Of a DNA stretch of 64,000 bases, positions 17,933-25,650 are shown in pieces. The notes below the pieces were generated by a model that saw nothing but the letters and a program-made list of their open reading frames with translations, was not told the DNA's origin and searched no databases. Source of the DNA: Lysobacterales bacterium (GTDB lineage Bacteria > Pseudomonadota > Gammaproteobacteria > Xanthomonadales > SZUA-36); contig JABDLD010000075.1 of NCBI GenBank assembly GCA_013001885.1, forward strand, positions 62,001-126,000, read 5' to 3'. Positions within the stretch are counted from its first letter, which is position 1. Every line of letters starts with the position of its first letter. The translations under genes were made by a program, and so were the position numbers.

Positions 17933-18658
17933 CTAACCCTTCAATTTTAGAGGGATACGGTGACGGGATTGCATCAAACCGGTTAGCTTGATGATCCCAG
18001 TCATGATCGGCACGAGTGAGTCTTCAATTTCTCTTACCATAACCTGCAGTCGCTGCAACTGCACGGCCGGGTGTTCGGGCGACTCCTCGAACTCCATGAT
18101 CAGATCTTCCGCCATCGCGGTTTTGAAGCCGGGATGACCGGTAAAGCCCAGGGCGTTCTCACCCACCTGGAAGACGGCAGGCCGTCCGGCTTCGTCTTCT
18201 GCCAAAACCTGTGCGCTGCCGGGCAGCACCGGCCGATCACGCATATAGACCGCGTTCGGAAACCGCTCCGGCATGAACCCGGCAAGCGCGTCCGGCTGCA
18301 CGCGCCGGGCATATCCGGTCTCGAATACCAGGGCGCCGGGTTGTGAACTCCCGCCGGCTGCGATAGCCAGGATCTGCGCGCCCAGGCCAATCCCAATGAC
18401 GGGTTTGCCCTGGTCCAGCATGTTTCGGGTCAGCTCTATCTCCTGCGCCAGCGTGGGCACGTCGCGCCCGCCCGCGCTGCCCCAGGGGCCGCCGCCAAGC
18501 AAAAACAGTCCGTCGCAAAAATCCCCCGGCTGCGGAATCAAACCCTGCTCCGTGAATGGCCGGAAATAACGGAAACGGATCCGCCGCCCCTCCAGGTGGT
18601 CCTCCATCAGGCCCAGGTAGTCGGCTGACGTGTGCTGAACAACGTTAAGAATGTTCAT
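17933..18658 (-). CDS. gat: Class I glutamine-amidotransferase-like protein lacking the nucleophile
   Basis: The 241 residues follow the GATase class I fold of GMP-synthase-like domains: LFLLGGGPWG near 52, the nucleophile-elbow region at 87-96 and a late FTGHPGF with the catalytic-His position. The elbow reads GIGLGAQ, where active enzymes read GICLGxQ, so Gly91 replaces the catalytic Cys; the His is followed by Pro-Gly instead of Pro-Glu. The protein is unlikely to hydrolyse glutamine. The start overlaps the lipoate-ligase stop by 4 nt. Amidotransferase-like genes accompany lipS1/lipS2 in other sHdr genomes, so the association is not accidental. Its role is unknown. Confidence 0.85.
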   Translation of the reverse strand: MNILNVVQHTSADYLGLMEDHLEGRRIRFRYFRPFTEQGLIPQPGDFCDGLFLLGGGPWGSAGGRDVPTLAQEIELTRNMLDQGKPVIGIGLGAQILAIAAGGSSQPGALVFETGYARRVQPDALAGFMPERFPNAVYMRDRPVLPGSAQVLAEDEAGRPAVFQVGENALGFTGHPGFKTAMAEDLIMEFEESPEHPAVQLQRLQVMVREIEDSLVPIMTGIIKLTGLMQSRHRIPLKLKG

Positions 18659-19722
18659 TTGTCTGCGAGCGCATCCATCAAAGATGCGATGAAATCATCC
18701 GGCGAGACAGACAGAACCTCCACCTCTGCTTCTTTGAAAAAGGCCTTGACCTCGGTTTCCAGGTCGTCGAGGTAAACGCCGCGCAACCGCGATTCCAGGT
18801 CGTACACCACTCGCGGCGGCGTAATGAAAAAATCACCGGTGATCAATGCACCGCGCACCCGGTTTTGCGCCGGACCCTCCAGCCGAAGGTAACTGGTGAT
18901 CGTGCCACCCGGACAATTCTGCCGACCGGCCAGGTCGCCCCGGGCTGCCGGCGGCTCCTCGATGCCGCCGACAAATTCGTCGGTGCCGATCTCATCCCGG
19001 TACAGCAAATCCGCCTCGGCCCGCTCTTCGTCAGAAAGTACACCGTGCTCCATTTTCAGGCCAAAGCGATCGGAGAACGCCTGGATCAAGGCTGCCTGAA
19101 TGTCTTTCAGCGCGGGGGTTTTATCGCCCATCAGTTCCCTAAGCGTAACCACACGCTGCGCGGCGGAATCAAGCCGCCGCTTTTCCAGCTTGGCCTGCGG
19201 AACGTGCAGGGCGGACACCATCACCTTCGGATCCATATCAACCAGCACGGTGCCCTGGTAGAACAGCGTGTCACCGTCGAAGAACCCGCCGGTGCCGCTG
19301 ACCTTGCGCCCGTCAATTTCGATGTCGTTGCGCGGACGGAACCGTGCGTCAACACCCAGGCGGCTGATACCGTCAGCCACCGCCTCGCAGATTTCCCGTG
19401 TGAGCTCAGGCAAGGACTTCACGCCCAGTGTTTTTCGGTGAAACGCCAGTTCCCAACCCAGCAATCCCGGTTCCATGAAAATGGCACCGCCCCCGGTGAT
19501 GCGCCGGGCGACTCCAATATCGTGTTCGCGGCAGTAGTCGAGGTTGATCTCCTGGGCCAGGGCCTGGTGGCGCCCCACCAGCGCCGTTGGCGGGAACCGC
19601 AGGAACCGGAGCGTGTCCGGTGTCTTTTGTTCACGGTGCGCCTCGACGATCGCCTGTCCCAGCGCGATGTTCAGGCGCCCCTCCATTACGCCGGTATCCA
19701 GGACCCTGAACGTCTTCTCCAC
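18655..19722 (-). CDS. slpl(AB): Lipoate-protein ligase of the sHdr pathway
   Basis: The frame runs open to 19980, but the upstream part lies inside lipS1 and is not lipoate-ligase-like. GTG at 19722, 17 nt after the lipS1 stop, keeps the conserved first strand (FRVLDTGVMEGRLNIALGQA) and gives 355 residues; ATG 19686 is the alternative. The ligase signature RRITGGGAIF and the lysine loop RKVSGTGGFF are present. A C-terminal accessory domain follows, as in two-domain Lpl(AB) enzymes. It would activate octanoate or lipoate with ATP and attach it to Lys71 of LbpA. The gene is coupled to gat downstream. Confidence 0.88.
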   Translation of the reverse strand: MEKTFRVLDTGVMEGRLNIALGQAIVEAHREQKTPDTLRFLRFPPTALVGRHQALAQEINLDYCREHDIGVARRITGGGAIFMEPGLLGWELAFHRKTLGVKSLPELTREICEAVADGISRLGVDARFRPRNDIEIDGRKVSGTGGFFDGDTLFYQGTVLVDMDPKVMVSALHVPQAKLEKRRLDSAAQRVVTLRELMGDKTPALKDIQAALIQAFSDRFGLKMEHGVLSDEERAEADLLYRDEIGTDEFVGGIEEPPAARGDLAGRQNCPGGTITSYLRLEGPAQNRVRGALITGDFFITPPRVVYDLESRLRGVYLDDLETEVKAFFKEAEVEVLSVSPDDFIASLMDALADK

Positions 19723-19738
19723 CTGGAACGGCCCGGCC

Positions 19739-20998
19739 TCAGACGAGGCGATGGGGAATATCCAGCTGCTTGCGAATCTTCTTGAGGTCTTTTTTGTCCG
19801 GCTGGAACGGGAAACTGGCAATATCGCTGGGGGGCGAGTCGCCGTAAGGCCGGTCACAGGCGGATATGTCGTCCTGGATTTTGCCGGGGCAGCCCGAGGT
19901 CCGGAAAGGCAGTCCCGCGTTGATGATGTCATCCAGCTCCCCGCCGGGCAGGCCAAAATCAGCCACCCGGCCCTGCCCATCGAATATCATCTGGTCAACC
20001 CGGGCATCGCAGTAATCGATCAGATACCGTCCCAGCTGGACCCGGCGCCACTGGTCCCGCGGTGTGGCGGGCAGGTGGTCCATCAGCGAACCCTCTTCCG
20101 GAAAAAAGCAAAACATGTGGTTGTGTCCGCCAAGGTCCACGATCTGTTGCACCAGGCTCAGGATGTCGTATTCAGTCTCTCCCATTCCGGCAATAATGTG
20201 CACGCCGAACTTCTGCGGTCCGAAAATATCCCGCGCGTCCAACAGGATTTCCCAGTATTTTTTCCACTTGTGCGGCGACTGCACGCCCTTTCCGCGCGTC
20301 CGGTCAAACAGCTCCGGGGTGGCCGCGTCGAGCGCCACGGTGAAAATGTCTGCGCCAAGGTCCTTCAGCTTCTGCACGTCAGCCCGGCCCATCGTGGTGG
20401 GGTTGGACAGAATGGATACCGGGATGGTTACCGGATCGATACGGTCGGTCCACTTCTTCAGCACCGCGACGGTATCGTTGTCGGAGCGTGGGTGCGTGAT
20501 CATCGAAATACACATCCGGTGAAACGGGCTGTTCTCGCCGTCACTCGCCACCTTGTCGATAATGACGTCCATCGGAACGGCGGGCCAATCAACGCGGATG
20601 AAGTTTCGGTCGGCGTAATCACGCTCTGCTTCGCGGTGCCGAGCCAGCCCGCAGTAGGCACAGTTGGCGCGGCAACCCTCAGGGTAAGTCAGCAACAGAT
20701 TGAGACATCGCGTGCACGAACAGCGGTACATCCGTCCCGTTGTGACGCCGAGGGTAATGGCTGCCGCGGTCGACATCTGCACGTACTCGGGGGAGCGCAT
20801 GTTGGGCGTCAGGATGTTGTAATCAGGGCGGTAAACCCCTGCCGGTTCGATATTTTGGGTCTTGACCTGGGCGCCGTTTTTCATGGCTTTCGGAGTTTTG
20901 CCCGGCAGTCGGGGCTCCATGATCTCGTAGGGGTTAAAGTCCAGGCCGTCCGGGCCCTGCTTAGCCGGTTGAGCGCCTTCGGTTTTCACACAACTCAT
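19739..20998 (-). CDS. lipS1: Radical SAM lipoyl synthase component LipS1
   Basis: The 419 residues contain the radical-SAM triad Cys109-x3-Cys113-x2-Cys116 (EGCRANCAYCGLAR). An upstream Cys93/Cys95/Cys98 group (CSCTRC) and a C-terminal SGCPG point to an auxiliary iron-sulfur cluster that could be the sulfur donor. LipS1 and LipS2 together replace LipA; each inserts one sulfur into a protein-bound octanoyl chain, as shown for archaeal and sHdr-linked homologs. The gene sits between lipS2 (24-nt gap) and the ligase. ATG 20998 is preceded by GGAGA. Confidence 0.9.
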   Translation of the reverse strand: MSCVKTEGAQPAKQGPDGLDFNPYEIMEPRLPGKTPKAMKNGAQVKTQNIEPAGVYRPDYNILTPNMRSPEYVQMSTAAAITLGVTTGRMYRCSCTRCLNLLLTYPEGCRANCAYCGLARHREAERDYADRNFIRVDWPAVPMDVIIDKVASDGENSPFHRMCISMITHPRSDNDTVAVLKKWTDRIDPVTIPVSILSNPTTMGRADVQKLKDLGADIFTVALDAATPELFDRTRGKGVQSPHKWKKYWEILLDARDIFGPQKFGVHIIAGMGETEYDILSLVQQIVDLGGHNHMFCFFPEEGSLMDHLPATPRDQWRRVQLGRYLIDYCDARVDQMIFDGQGRVADFGLPGGELDDIINAGLPFRTSGCPGKIQDDISACDRPYGDSPPSDIASFPFQPDKKDLKKIRKQLDIPHRLV

Positions 20999-21022
20999 CT
21001 GTATCTCTCCAAATATTCTCTG

Positions 21023-22081
21023 TCAGGCTGCGCAACTGGTGCTGGCCAAAGTGGCAATATTGCTCGTACCCGTTGTCTGGCCCAGCTTAATGGAACAACA
21101 GGCGTGCGCCTGGTGGAATGGACGTCCGGTCATATCGGCGACCGCAACCGCGCCGTCTGCGGGAAACGCGATTCCATCCAGCCCGGCCATGACCGCATAG
21201 GCGTCGGTTACCCGTTTATGCATGCCCGGCGGCCGGGCGCAGCCAAGCAGCACCTGCCGGTCCGGCAGCCGCCGGCGCGCTTCGAGAAAGATTCGCCCCA
21301 CGTCCGCGGTATCAGGCGTGGCAAAAGTACCCGGCTTGGCATAGAACGGCATGATCACTACCAGCACCAGCGCCTTGGTGTCGTGGCGGCTGAGTATATC
21401 CAGCGCATTTTCTTCGCCCAGAATGCGGCCGTAGTGTAGCCCAATCACGATATGCGGCGAGATTTGCATCGAGGTGGCACACAGTGCTTCGACCGTGGCC
21501 TCGAAATCATCGACCGGGCGGTCCAGGTGATACACCTCGCGAATGGTCTCTTCGGCCCCGATGATATCCAGCATCGCGACATCGACGCCCGCCGCTTCCA
21601 TTTCCCTGGCACCCGCCGGGTCCGTCAGCGCGGTGTGAATGGCGACGCGCAGGTGAGGAAAATCCCGTTTCAGTTTTTCGACCACCGGGTAGAAGCGCGA
21701 GTAATTTATTTCATTGCGCTTGTTGGATCCGCCCGACAGCAAAAAACCCTGCAGATCCTCTGTTTCGATCAAATGACGTACTTTGCTATCCAGCATTTCC
21801 GGCTTGATCGCCGGGATCATGGGTTCAAGGATTTTAGCCTCGCAGTGATCGCACATCAGGGCGCAGCCCGCGGCGGTGATCGAAAACGCCGGGAAGCTGT
21901 TCTTGCCGCAGCTTTGCAACTCGGAACTCTCGTACTCTTTGAACGTTGGTGTCGAAAACCGAACCATCCGTTGCTCATTCGACGCAGCGGATCGTTCCAT
22001 CTCGCCGACCAGCGACGCATCGAATTCCGCATCTTCCAGTTCTTCTATTGCCTGCAGGGAGTTAAGCCAATTCATATTCAT
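21023..22081 (-). CDS. lipS2: Radical SAM lipoyl synthase component LipS2
   Basis: The 352 residues include the radical-SAM triad Cys73-x3-Cys77-x2-Cys80 (AAGCALMCDHC) and a SAM-contact GG motif (FLLSGGSNKR). Additional cysteines at 58 (LQSCGK) and in the C-terminal HACCS and TSCAA segments could ligate a second cluster. It works with LipS1 to form lipoate on the octanoylated carrier. No lipA or lipB is present in the window. The gene begins 12 nt after the HDAC-like gene, so both are probably cotranscribed. Confidence 0.9.
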   Translation of the reverse strand: MNMNWLNSLQAIEELEDAEFDASLVGEMERSAASNEQRMVRFSTPTFKEYESSELQSCGKNSFPAFSITAAGCALMCDHCEAKILEPMIPAIKPEMLDSKVRHLIETEDLQGFLLSGGSNKRNEINYSRFYPVVEKLKRDFPHLRVAIHTALTDPAGAREMEAAGVDVAMLDIIGAEETIREVYHLDRPVDDFEATVEALCATSMQISPHIVIGLHYGRILGEENALDILSRHDTKALVLVVIMPFYAKPGTFATPDTADVGRIFLEARRRLPDRQVLLGCARPPGMHKRVTDAYAVMAGLDGIAFPADGAVAVADMTGRPFHQAHACCSIKLGQTTGTSNIATLASTSCAA

Positions 22082-22093
22082 TCCAGATTATAG

Positions 22094-23203
22094 TCAATGC
22101 AGCACCAGGCCGGGCAACTGCTCGACCTCAGGACGGACCGGGCCGGTATTCGGCGGATCGGTCAGAGTCGTCAGCCAGTGCTCCGGTATTTCATCTTCGT
22201 CGATCAAATCACACTCGAAACTTTGTAAAAACGAACGCGCCATCGACGGCAGCGCGGCCGGTAACTCACGCCCGCTCAAGCGGCCCCATAAGCCGCCCCA
22301 GCAGCGGACGACCGTCCATGGATTATAACCCCCCCCGCCCAAAACAACGGCGCGTGGATAATCGTGAACCAGCTTTTCAACGGCACGCCATAAACCCCCG
22401 TTGCTCAGGGCCAGTCGCGACAGCGGATCCCCGTCCAGGCCGTCCGCGCCGCAGGTGATGACCAGCGCCTGTGGTTTGAACTTCTGCGCCAACGGTATAA
22501 CCGCATTCTCAAGCAGATAGTCCAGTTCATCGTCATTGAATCCGCGCGGCACCGGCAGGTTGCGCGCGCCGCCCTGTGCGCGATCGGCCACCAGACCGGA
22601 GTGCGGCCAGCGCTTTTCTTCGTGGATTGAAACCGTGAGAACTCGGTCATCGCCGGCAAACGCGTCCTGAACGCCATCGCCGTGGTGTGCATCGAGATCG
22701 ACGTAAAGAACCCGTTCCACACCCTGTTCGAGAAACGTCAGACAAGCGAAAACCGGATCGTTGAAATAGCAAAAGCCACTGGCGCGGTCGGCCCGTCCAT
22801 GATGCGTGCCGCCCGACGGGTGAAAAACCACACGTCCATCCATTGCCAGTTCAGCCGCCAGAATGGAGCCGCCAACGGCGGTCGAAGCCCTTTTGAACAC
22901 GCCCGGGAACAAAGGGTTTTCCATGGTGCCAATCCGGTAACGCTCCCTGACGGCCTTGTCCACGGTGCCTTTTGCATCAGCGTCAATCAACGCCTCGATG
23001 TAATCGGACCGATGAAACTTCAACAACTGCTCGACGCTGGCCTGAGGACTGGTCCGGAATTGTTCGTGATCGAACCACCCCATCATTTCACACAGGTCAA
23101 CCACGCCCGCCACCCGGATGATAGACAAGGGGTGATGCTTGCCGAACGCCGACTCCCGGTAGATGTCGTGGCCCACGAAGAGCGCTTTGTCTTGCTGGTT
23201 CAC
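22094..23203 (-). CDS. Zinc-dependent histone-deacetylase-like deacylase
   Basis: The 369 residues form a full class I/II-type HDAC or AcuC/acetylpolyamine amidohydrolase fold. The active-site set is intact: His pair in GGTHHGRADRASGFCYFND, zinc ligands in DLDAHHGDG and CGADGLDGD, and the catalytic Tyr in GGGGYNP. The start is GTG 23203, with no strong ribosome site. It heads the lipS2-lipS1-ligase-gat transcript with a 12-nt gap, an unusual partner for lipoate genes. Known family substrates are acetyl-lysine, acetylpolyamines and acetoin-pathway acyl groups; removal of acyl or lipoyl groups from lysine is a hypothesis from context. Confidence 0.88.
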   Translation of the reverse strand: MNQQDKALFVGHDIYRESAFGKHHPLSIIRVAGVVDLCEMMGWFDHEQFRTSPQASVEQLLKFHRSDYIEALIDADAKGTVDKAVRERYRIGTMENPLFPGVFKRASTAVGGSILAAELAMDGRVVFHPSGGTHHGRADRASGFCYFNDPVFACLTFLEQGVERVLYVDLDAHHGDGVQDAFAGDDRVLTVSIHEEKRWPHSGLVADRAQGGARNLPVPRGFNDDELDYLLENAVIPLAQKFKPQALVITCGADGLDGDPLSRLALSNGGLWRAVEKLVHDYPRAVVLGGGGYNPWTVVRCWGGLWGRLSGRELPAALPSMARSFLQSFECDLIDEDEIPEHWLTTLTDPPNTGPVRPEVEQLPGLVLH

Positions 23204-23251
23204 GGCGGGTTTTGGCTCATTCGGATTGATGGGAAACCCATAGTATTCGAT

Positions 23252-23280
23252 TTTACTAATAAATGAAATCTGTATATAAT
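23252..23280 (+). promoter_or_regulatory. Sigma-70 promoter of dsrE2-tusA
   Basis: TTTACT (23252-23257) and a perfect TATAAT (23275-23280) are separated by 17 nt in the divergent gap between the HDAC-like gene and dsrE2. Transcription would begin near 23287, which rules out the upstream in-frame start at 23263 and supports ATG 23323. The promoter resembles the consensus more than most in this window. Confidence 0.65.
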
Positions 23281-23322
23281 TACCTGATCCAAAGCCCCAC
23301 CTTTTCCGGAGGTTCCAAGACC

Positions 23323-23832
23323 ATGTCAGAAGAAACCGGCGGTAACGCCATCGATCCCAACACCATGTCCATCATCGTTACCAAGGGTAGCCTCGACTGG
23401 GCTTATCCTCCCTTCATTCTCAGCACCACGGCTGCTGCGATGGGCCTGGACGTCACGATGTTTTTCACCTTTTACGGCCTGCCCCTTCTGCTCAAGAAAA
23501 TGGATCTGAAAGTCACACCGTTGGGGAATGCGGCGATGAAGATGCCCATGATGGGCGGTCACATGGTTATGCCCAATATCGTTGCGGCCATACCCGGCGT
23601 CGATGCGATGGCTTCGAAGATGATGAAGAACCTGATCAAGAAGAACGGCGTTGCCTCCATCGAGGAGCTCCGTGATCTTGCCGTCGAGGCCGATGTGCGC
23701 ATGATAGGATGCCAGATGACCATGGACCTGTTCGACTATCAAAAGGATGAAATGATCGATGGTATCGAGGTCGGCGGTGCGGCAACGTATATTGAAGTCG
23801 CCACCAAGTCGCACATAAACCTGTTTATCTGA
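23323..23832 (+). CDS. dsrE2: DsrE2-family sulfur carrier/transfer protein
   Basis: The 169 residues start at ATG 23323, with GGAGG 10 nt upstream. The DsrE2 family signature includes one cysteine, Cys130 in MIGCQMTMD, the likely persulfide-carrying residue. The hydrophobic FFTFYGLPLLL and Met-rich MKMPMMGGHMVMP stretch (about 46-84) resembles the DsrE2 subgroup proposed to be membrane-associated. It is paired with tusA, 35 nt downstream, a combination common in sulfur oxidisers, and diverges from the lipoate genes. Confidence 0.88.
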   Translation: MSEETGGNAIDPNTMSIIVTKGSLDWAYPPFILSTTAAAMGLDVTMFFTFYGLPLLLKKMDLKVTPLGNAAMKMPMMGGHMVMPNIVAAIPGVDAMASKMMKNLIKKNGVASIEELRDLAVEADVRMIGCQMTMDLFDYQKDEMIDGIEVGGAATYIEVATKSHINLFI

Positions 23833-23867
23833 TTCACAACCGATTATTCAACAACCAGGAAACCAAA

Positions 23868-24092
23868 ATGGCAGATAAAGTACTCGACGCAAAAGGGCTG
23901 AACTGCCCGCTTCCCATTCTGAAAGCCAAGAAGGCGCTGAAAGATGTGACCGAAGGCGGAACACTGGAAATTCTGGCTACTGACCCGGGAGCGGTCGCAG
24001 ATTTTCAGGCTTTTTGCCGCACTACCGGCAATGAACTGGTAGAGCACAGCGAAGAGGGCGGGGTTTACAAGTTCCTCATTCGCAAGACCTGA
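23868..24092 (+). CDS. tusA: TusA-family sulfur carrier protein
   Basis: The 74 residues carry the TusA signature Cys13-Pro-Leu-Pro (GLNCPLPILKAKKAL), where the Cys receives sulfane sulfur as a persulfide. A second Cys lies at 50. TusA acts in the cytoplasm as a sulfur shuttle for tRNA thiolation or, in oxidisers, for sulfur delivery to the sHdr machinery; the location next to dsrE2 and the shdr locus favours the second role. AGGAAACCAAA precedes the ATG. A strong terminator follows. Confidence 0.93.
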   Translation: MADKVLDAKGLNCPLPILKAKKALKDVTEGGTLEILATDPGAVADFQAFCRTTGNELVEHSEEGGVYKFLIRKT

Positions 24093-24110
24093 CCGGCGCC
24101 AGGTGAATAA

Positions 24111-24145
24111 AAAAACGGCCAGCTTTTGCTGGCCGTTTTCTTTTG
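24111..24145. terminator. Bidirectional rho-independent terminator of tusA and fadL
   Basis: A perfect 12-bp stem AAAACGGCCAGC / GCTGGCCGTTTT with a TTTT loop (24112-24139) is flanked by an A-run on the left and T-rich sequence on the right. It lies between the convergent tusA and fadL genes and can terminate both. Confidence 0.92.
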
Positions 24146-24157
24146 ACCTTCGGGTTT

Positions 24158-25534
24158 TTAGAATCTCAAGCTGTAACTGGCTTCAACTTCCCATTGATAC
24201 ATTTCGAAGATGACGTTCTGGGTCGGATCAAAGTTCTGTAATCCGGACACCTTCTTGTTCGGTGCATACATAAACGACATATTGAACTGCCGGCCTGGTG
24301 TCCTTTCCAGCGTAAACCCGGCCGTCAGGTGAGACTCGACGGTCGCTGGCGCCAGGATGTTGAAAGTCATCTGGTCATTCGGGATCGGCTGTTTGCCGTA
24401 ACTGTAGCCGAAGCGCCAGGTCCAGTCCTCGCCGGCCTTGTACTTGGCGCCAACCTTGAACACGGACACGTCATCCCAGCCAAAACCGCCGCCATTATCA
24501 CCGCCGAGGCAGCTGGACAGATCCATTCCACCGGCTCCGGCCGTCGGGCAGGCAAAGAGATTCTGGATCGGATTACCGACAGAATCGACCTTGCTGAACC
24601 AAACGTATTGGTAATCGAAATTCAGAGCCAGCTTTTCGCTGGCGTGGAAGGTGATGCCCACCTTGAAGTCGGCGGGAATATCAAAATCGCCCTGCTCTGC
24701 AAACAGGTCGGCATAATCGTCTAACTCGCTCATATAAATTTTGCTCTGATACGAGACACCTATACTGACCTGATCAGACACGGGGGCATGCAAACCCACC
24801 TTGACGCCGGCGCCATAGGACCAATCCGTGCCGTTATTGGACAGCGATCCGGGCATCACGGTGCCGCCGCTGGCTGCGAACGTTTCTGTAAAACCGGCAA
24901 ATGAGCCCACGCCGTTCGCTTTGAACATCTGGGCGACCAGAACGGCCGAAATGCCGAACGAAACGTTGTCGTTGATTTTCTTGGCCCAAGTCACATCGAG
25001 GAACGCCTGGTTCAGGTTGACTCCGGCCTTGCCGGCGCCGTAAGTTCCGTCGAAAGTCATCACGGGAGCCGGTCCCGGACCGTCCGGATCGAACGTCGCG
25101 GTGCCGCCCTTCCAGTCAGTGTTCATACCGCCACGGCCGTAAAAGGACAGCGCCCAGGCAGCGTCATTGGCCAGTTGCCAGCTCCTGGCAATATGCGGGA
25201 TCACGAAATAATTGCTGTCGCTCTTGATCTTGTTCGGGCCAATGGTGAATGCGCCAAAGTTGCCGTTAAGCTGGCTCGCGGTGGTTTCGTATTTGCGGAT
25301 CGGGCTGAACAGCGCCGCACCAAACACCAGCTGATCGCCGACAAATGGAGCGACGGCCGGGTTATTAGTCACATCAATGGCGTCTTCCGGCAGGGCGATA
25401 CCTGAACCGGCCATGGCTTTATTCTTGGTGCCGTTACCGTGGGTAAAGTACCCGTTAGTAGCGTATGCGCTGCTTGCCGCGCATAAGCCGGCCACAACGG
25501 CCAGGGTTGTGAGCCAGGTGGATTTCTTGTTCAT
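24158..25534 (-). CDS. OmpP1/FadL-family outer-membrane transporter
   Basis: The 458-residue protein has a signal peptide (MNKKSTWLTTLAVVAGLCAASSAYA) ending near residue 25, followed by the FadL N-terminal hatch NGYFTHGNGTKNKAMAGSG. Alternating amphipathic strands form a 14-strand barrel, and it ends with an outer-membrane C-terminal Phe (SYSLRF). FadL proteins carry long-chain fatty acids, alkanes or aromatics across the outer membrane. It has its own upstream promoter with the same 11-nt element as dsrE-shdr, so import of a hydrophobic sulfur compound or elemental-sulfur species is worth considering; the substrate is unknown. Confidence 0.88.
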   Translation of the reverse strand: MNKKSTWLTTLAVVAGLCAASSAYATNGYFTHGNGTKNKAMAGSGIALPEDAIDVTNNPAVAPFVGDQLVFGAALFSPIRKYETTASQLNGNFGAFTIGPNKIKSDSNYFVIPHIARSWQLANDAAWALSFYGRGGMNTDWKGGTATFDPDGPGPAPVMTFDGTYGAGKAGVNLNQAFLDVTWAKKINDNVSFGISAVLVAQMFKANGVGSFAGFTETFAASGGTVMPGSLSNNGTDWSYGAGVKVGLHAPVSDQVSIGVSYQSKIYMSELDDYADLFAEQGDFDIPADFKVGITFHASEKLALNFDYQYVWFSKVDSVGNPIQNLFACPTAGAGGMDLSSCLGGDNGGGFGWDDVSVFKVGAKYKAGEDWTWRFGYSYGKQPIPNDQMTFNILAPATVESHLTAGFTLERTPGRQFNMSFMYAPNKKVSGLQNFDPTQNVIFEMYQWEVEASYSLRF

Positions 25535-25565
25535 TTCGTGCCTCCGTCAACTGTGCGTAGCTGAA

Positions 25566-25594
25566 TTTATACTTTAAGGGAGTCTAATGTACAA
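25566..25594 (-). promoter_or_regulatory. Candidate fadL promoter with shared element
   Basis: On the minus strand TTGTAC (25589-25594) and TATAAA (25566-25571) are 17 nt apart, 32-60 nt upstream of the fadL start. AGTCTAATGTA (plus strand, 25581-25591) overlaps the -35 and spacer and is identical to the dsrE-shdr element at 17884-17894. A repressor bound here would block RNA polymerase. Confidence 0.5.
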
Positions 25595-25650
25595 ATAGTC
25601 AGATTCACAGGCATCAATGGGATTGGGTTTGATCCGTGTCAGTTGCGACG

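Noticed and set aside
19723-19980. An 86-residue N-terminal extension of the lipoate ligase
   Set aside because: It lies wholly or mostly inside lipS1 in another frame and has no lipoate-ligase character.
19544-21439. A 631-codon plus-strand frame opposite the ligase, lipS1 and lipS2 genes
   Set aside because: It is antisense to three well-recognised genes, is rich in His/Arg/Gly from reverse reading of GC-rich codons, and has no recognisable domain.
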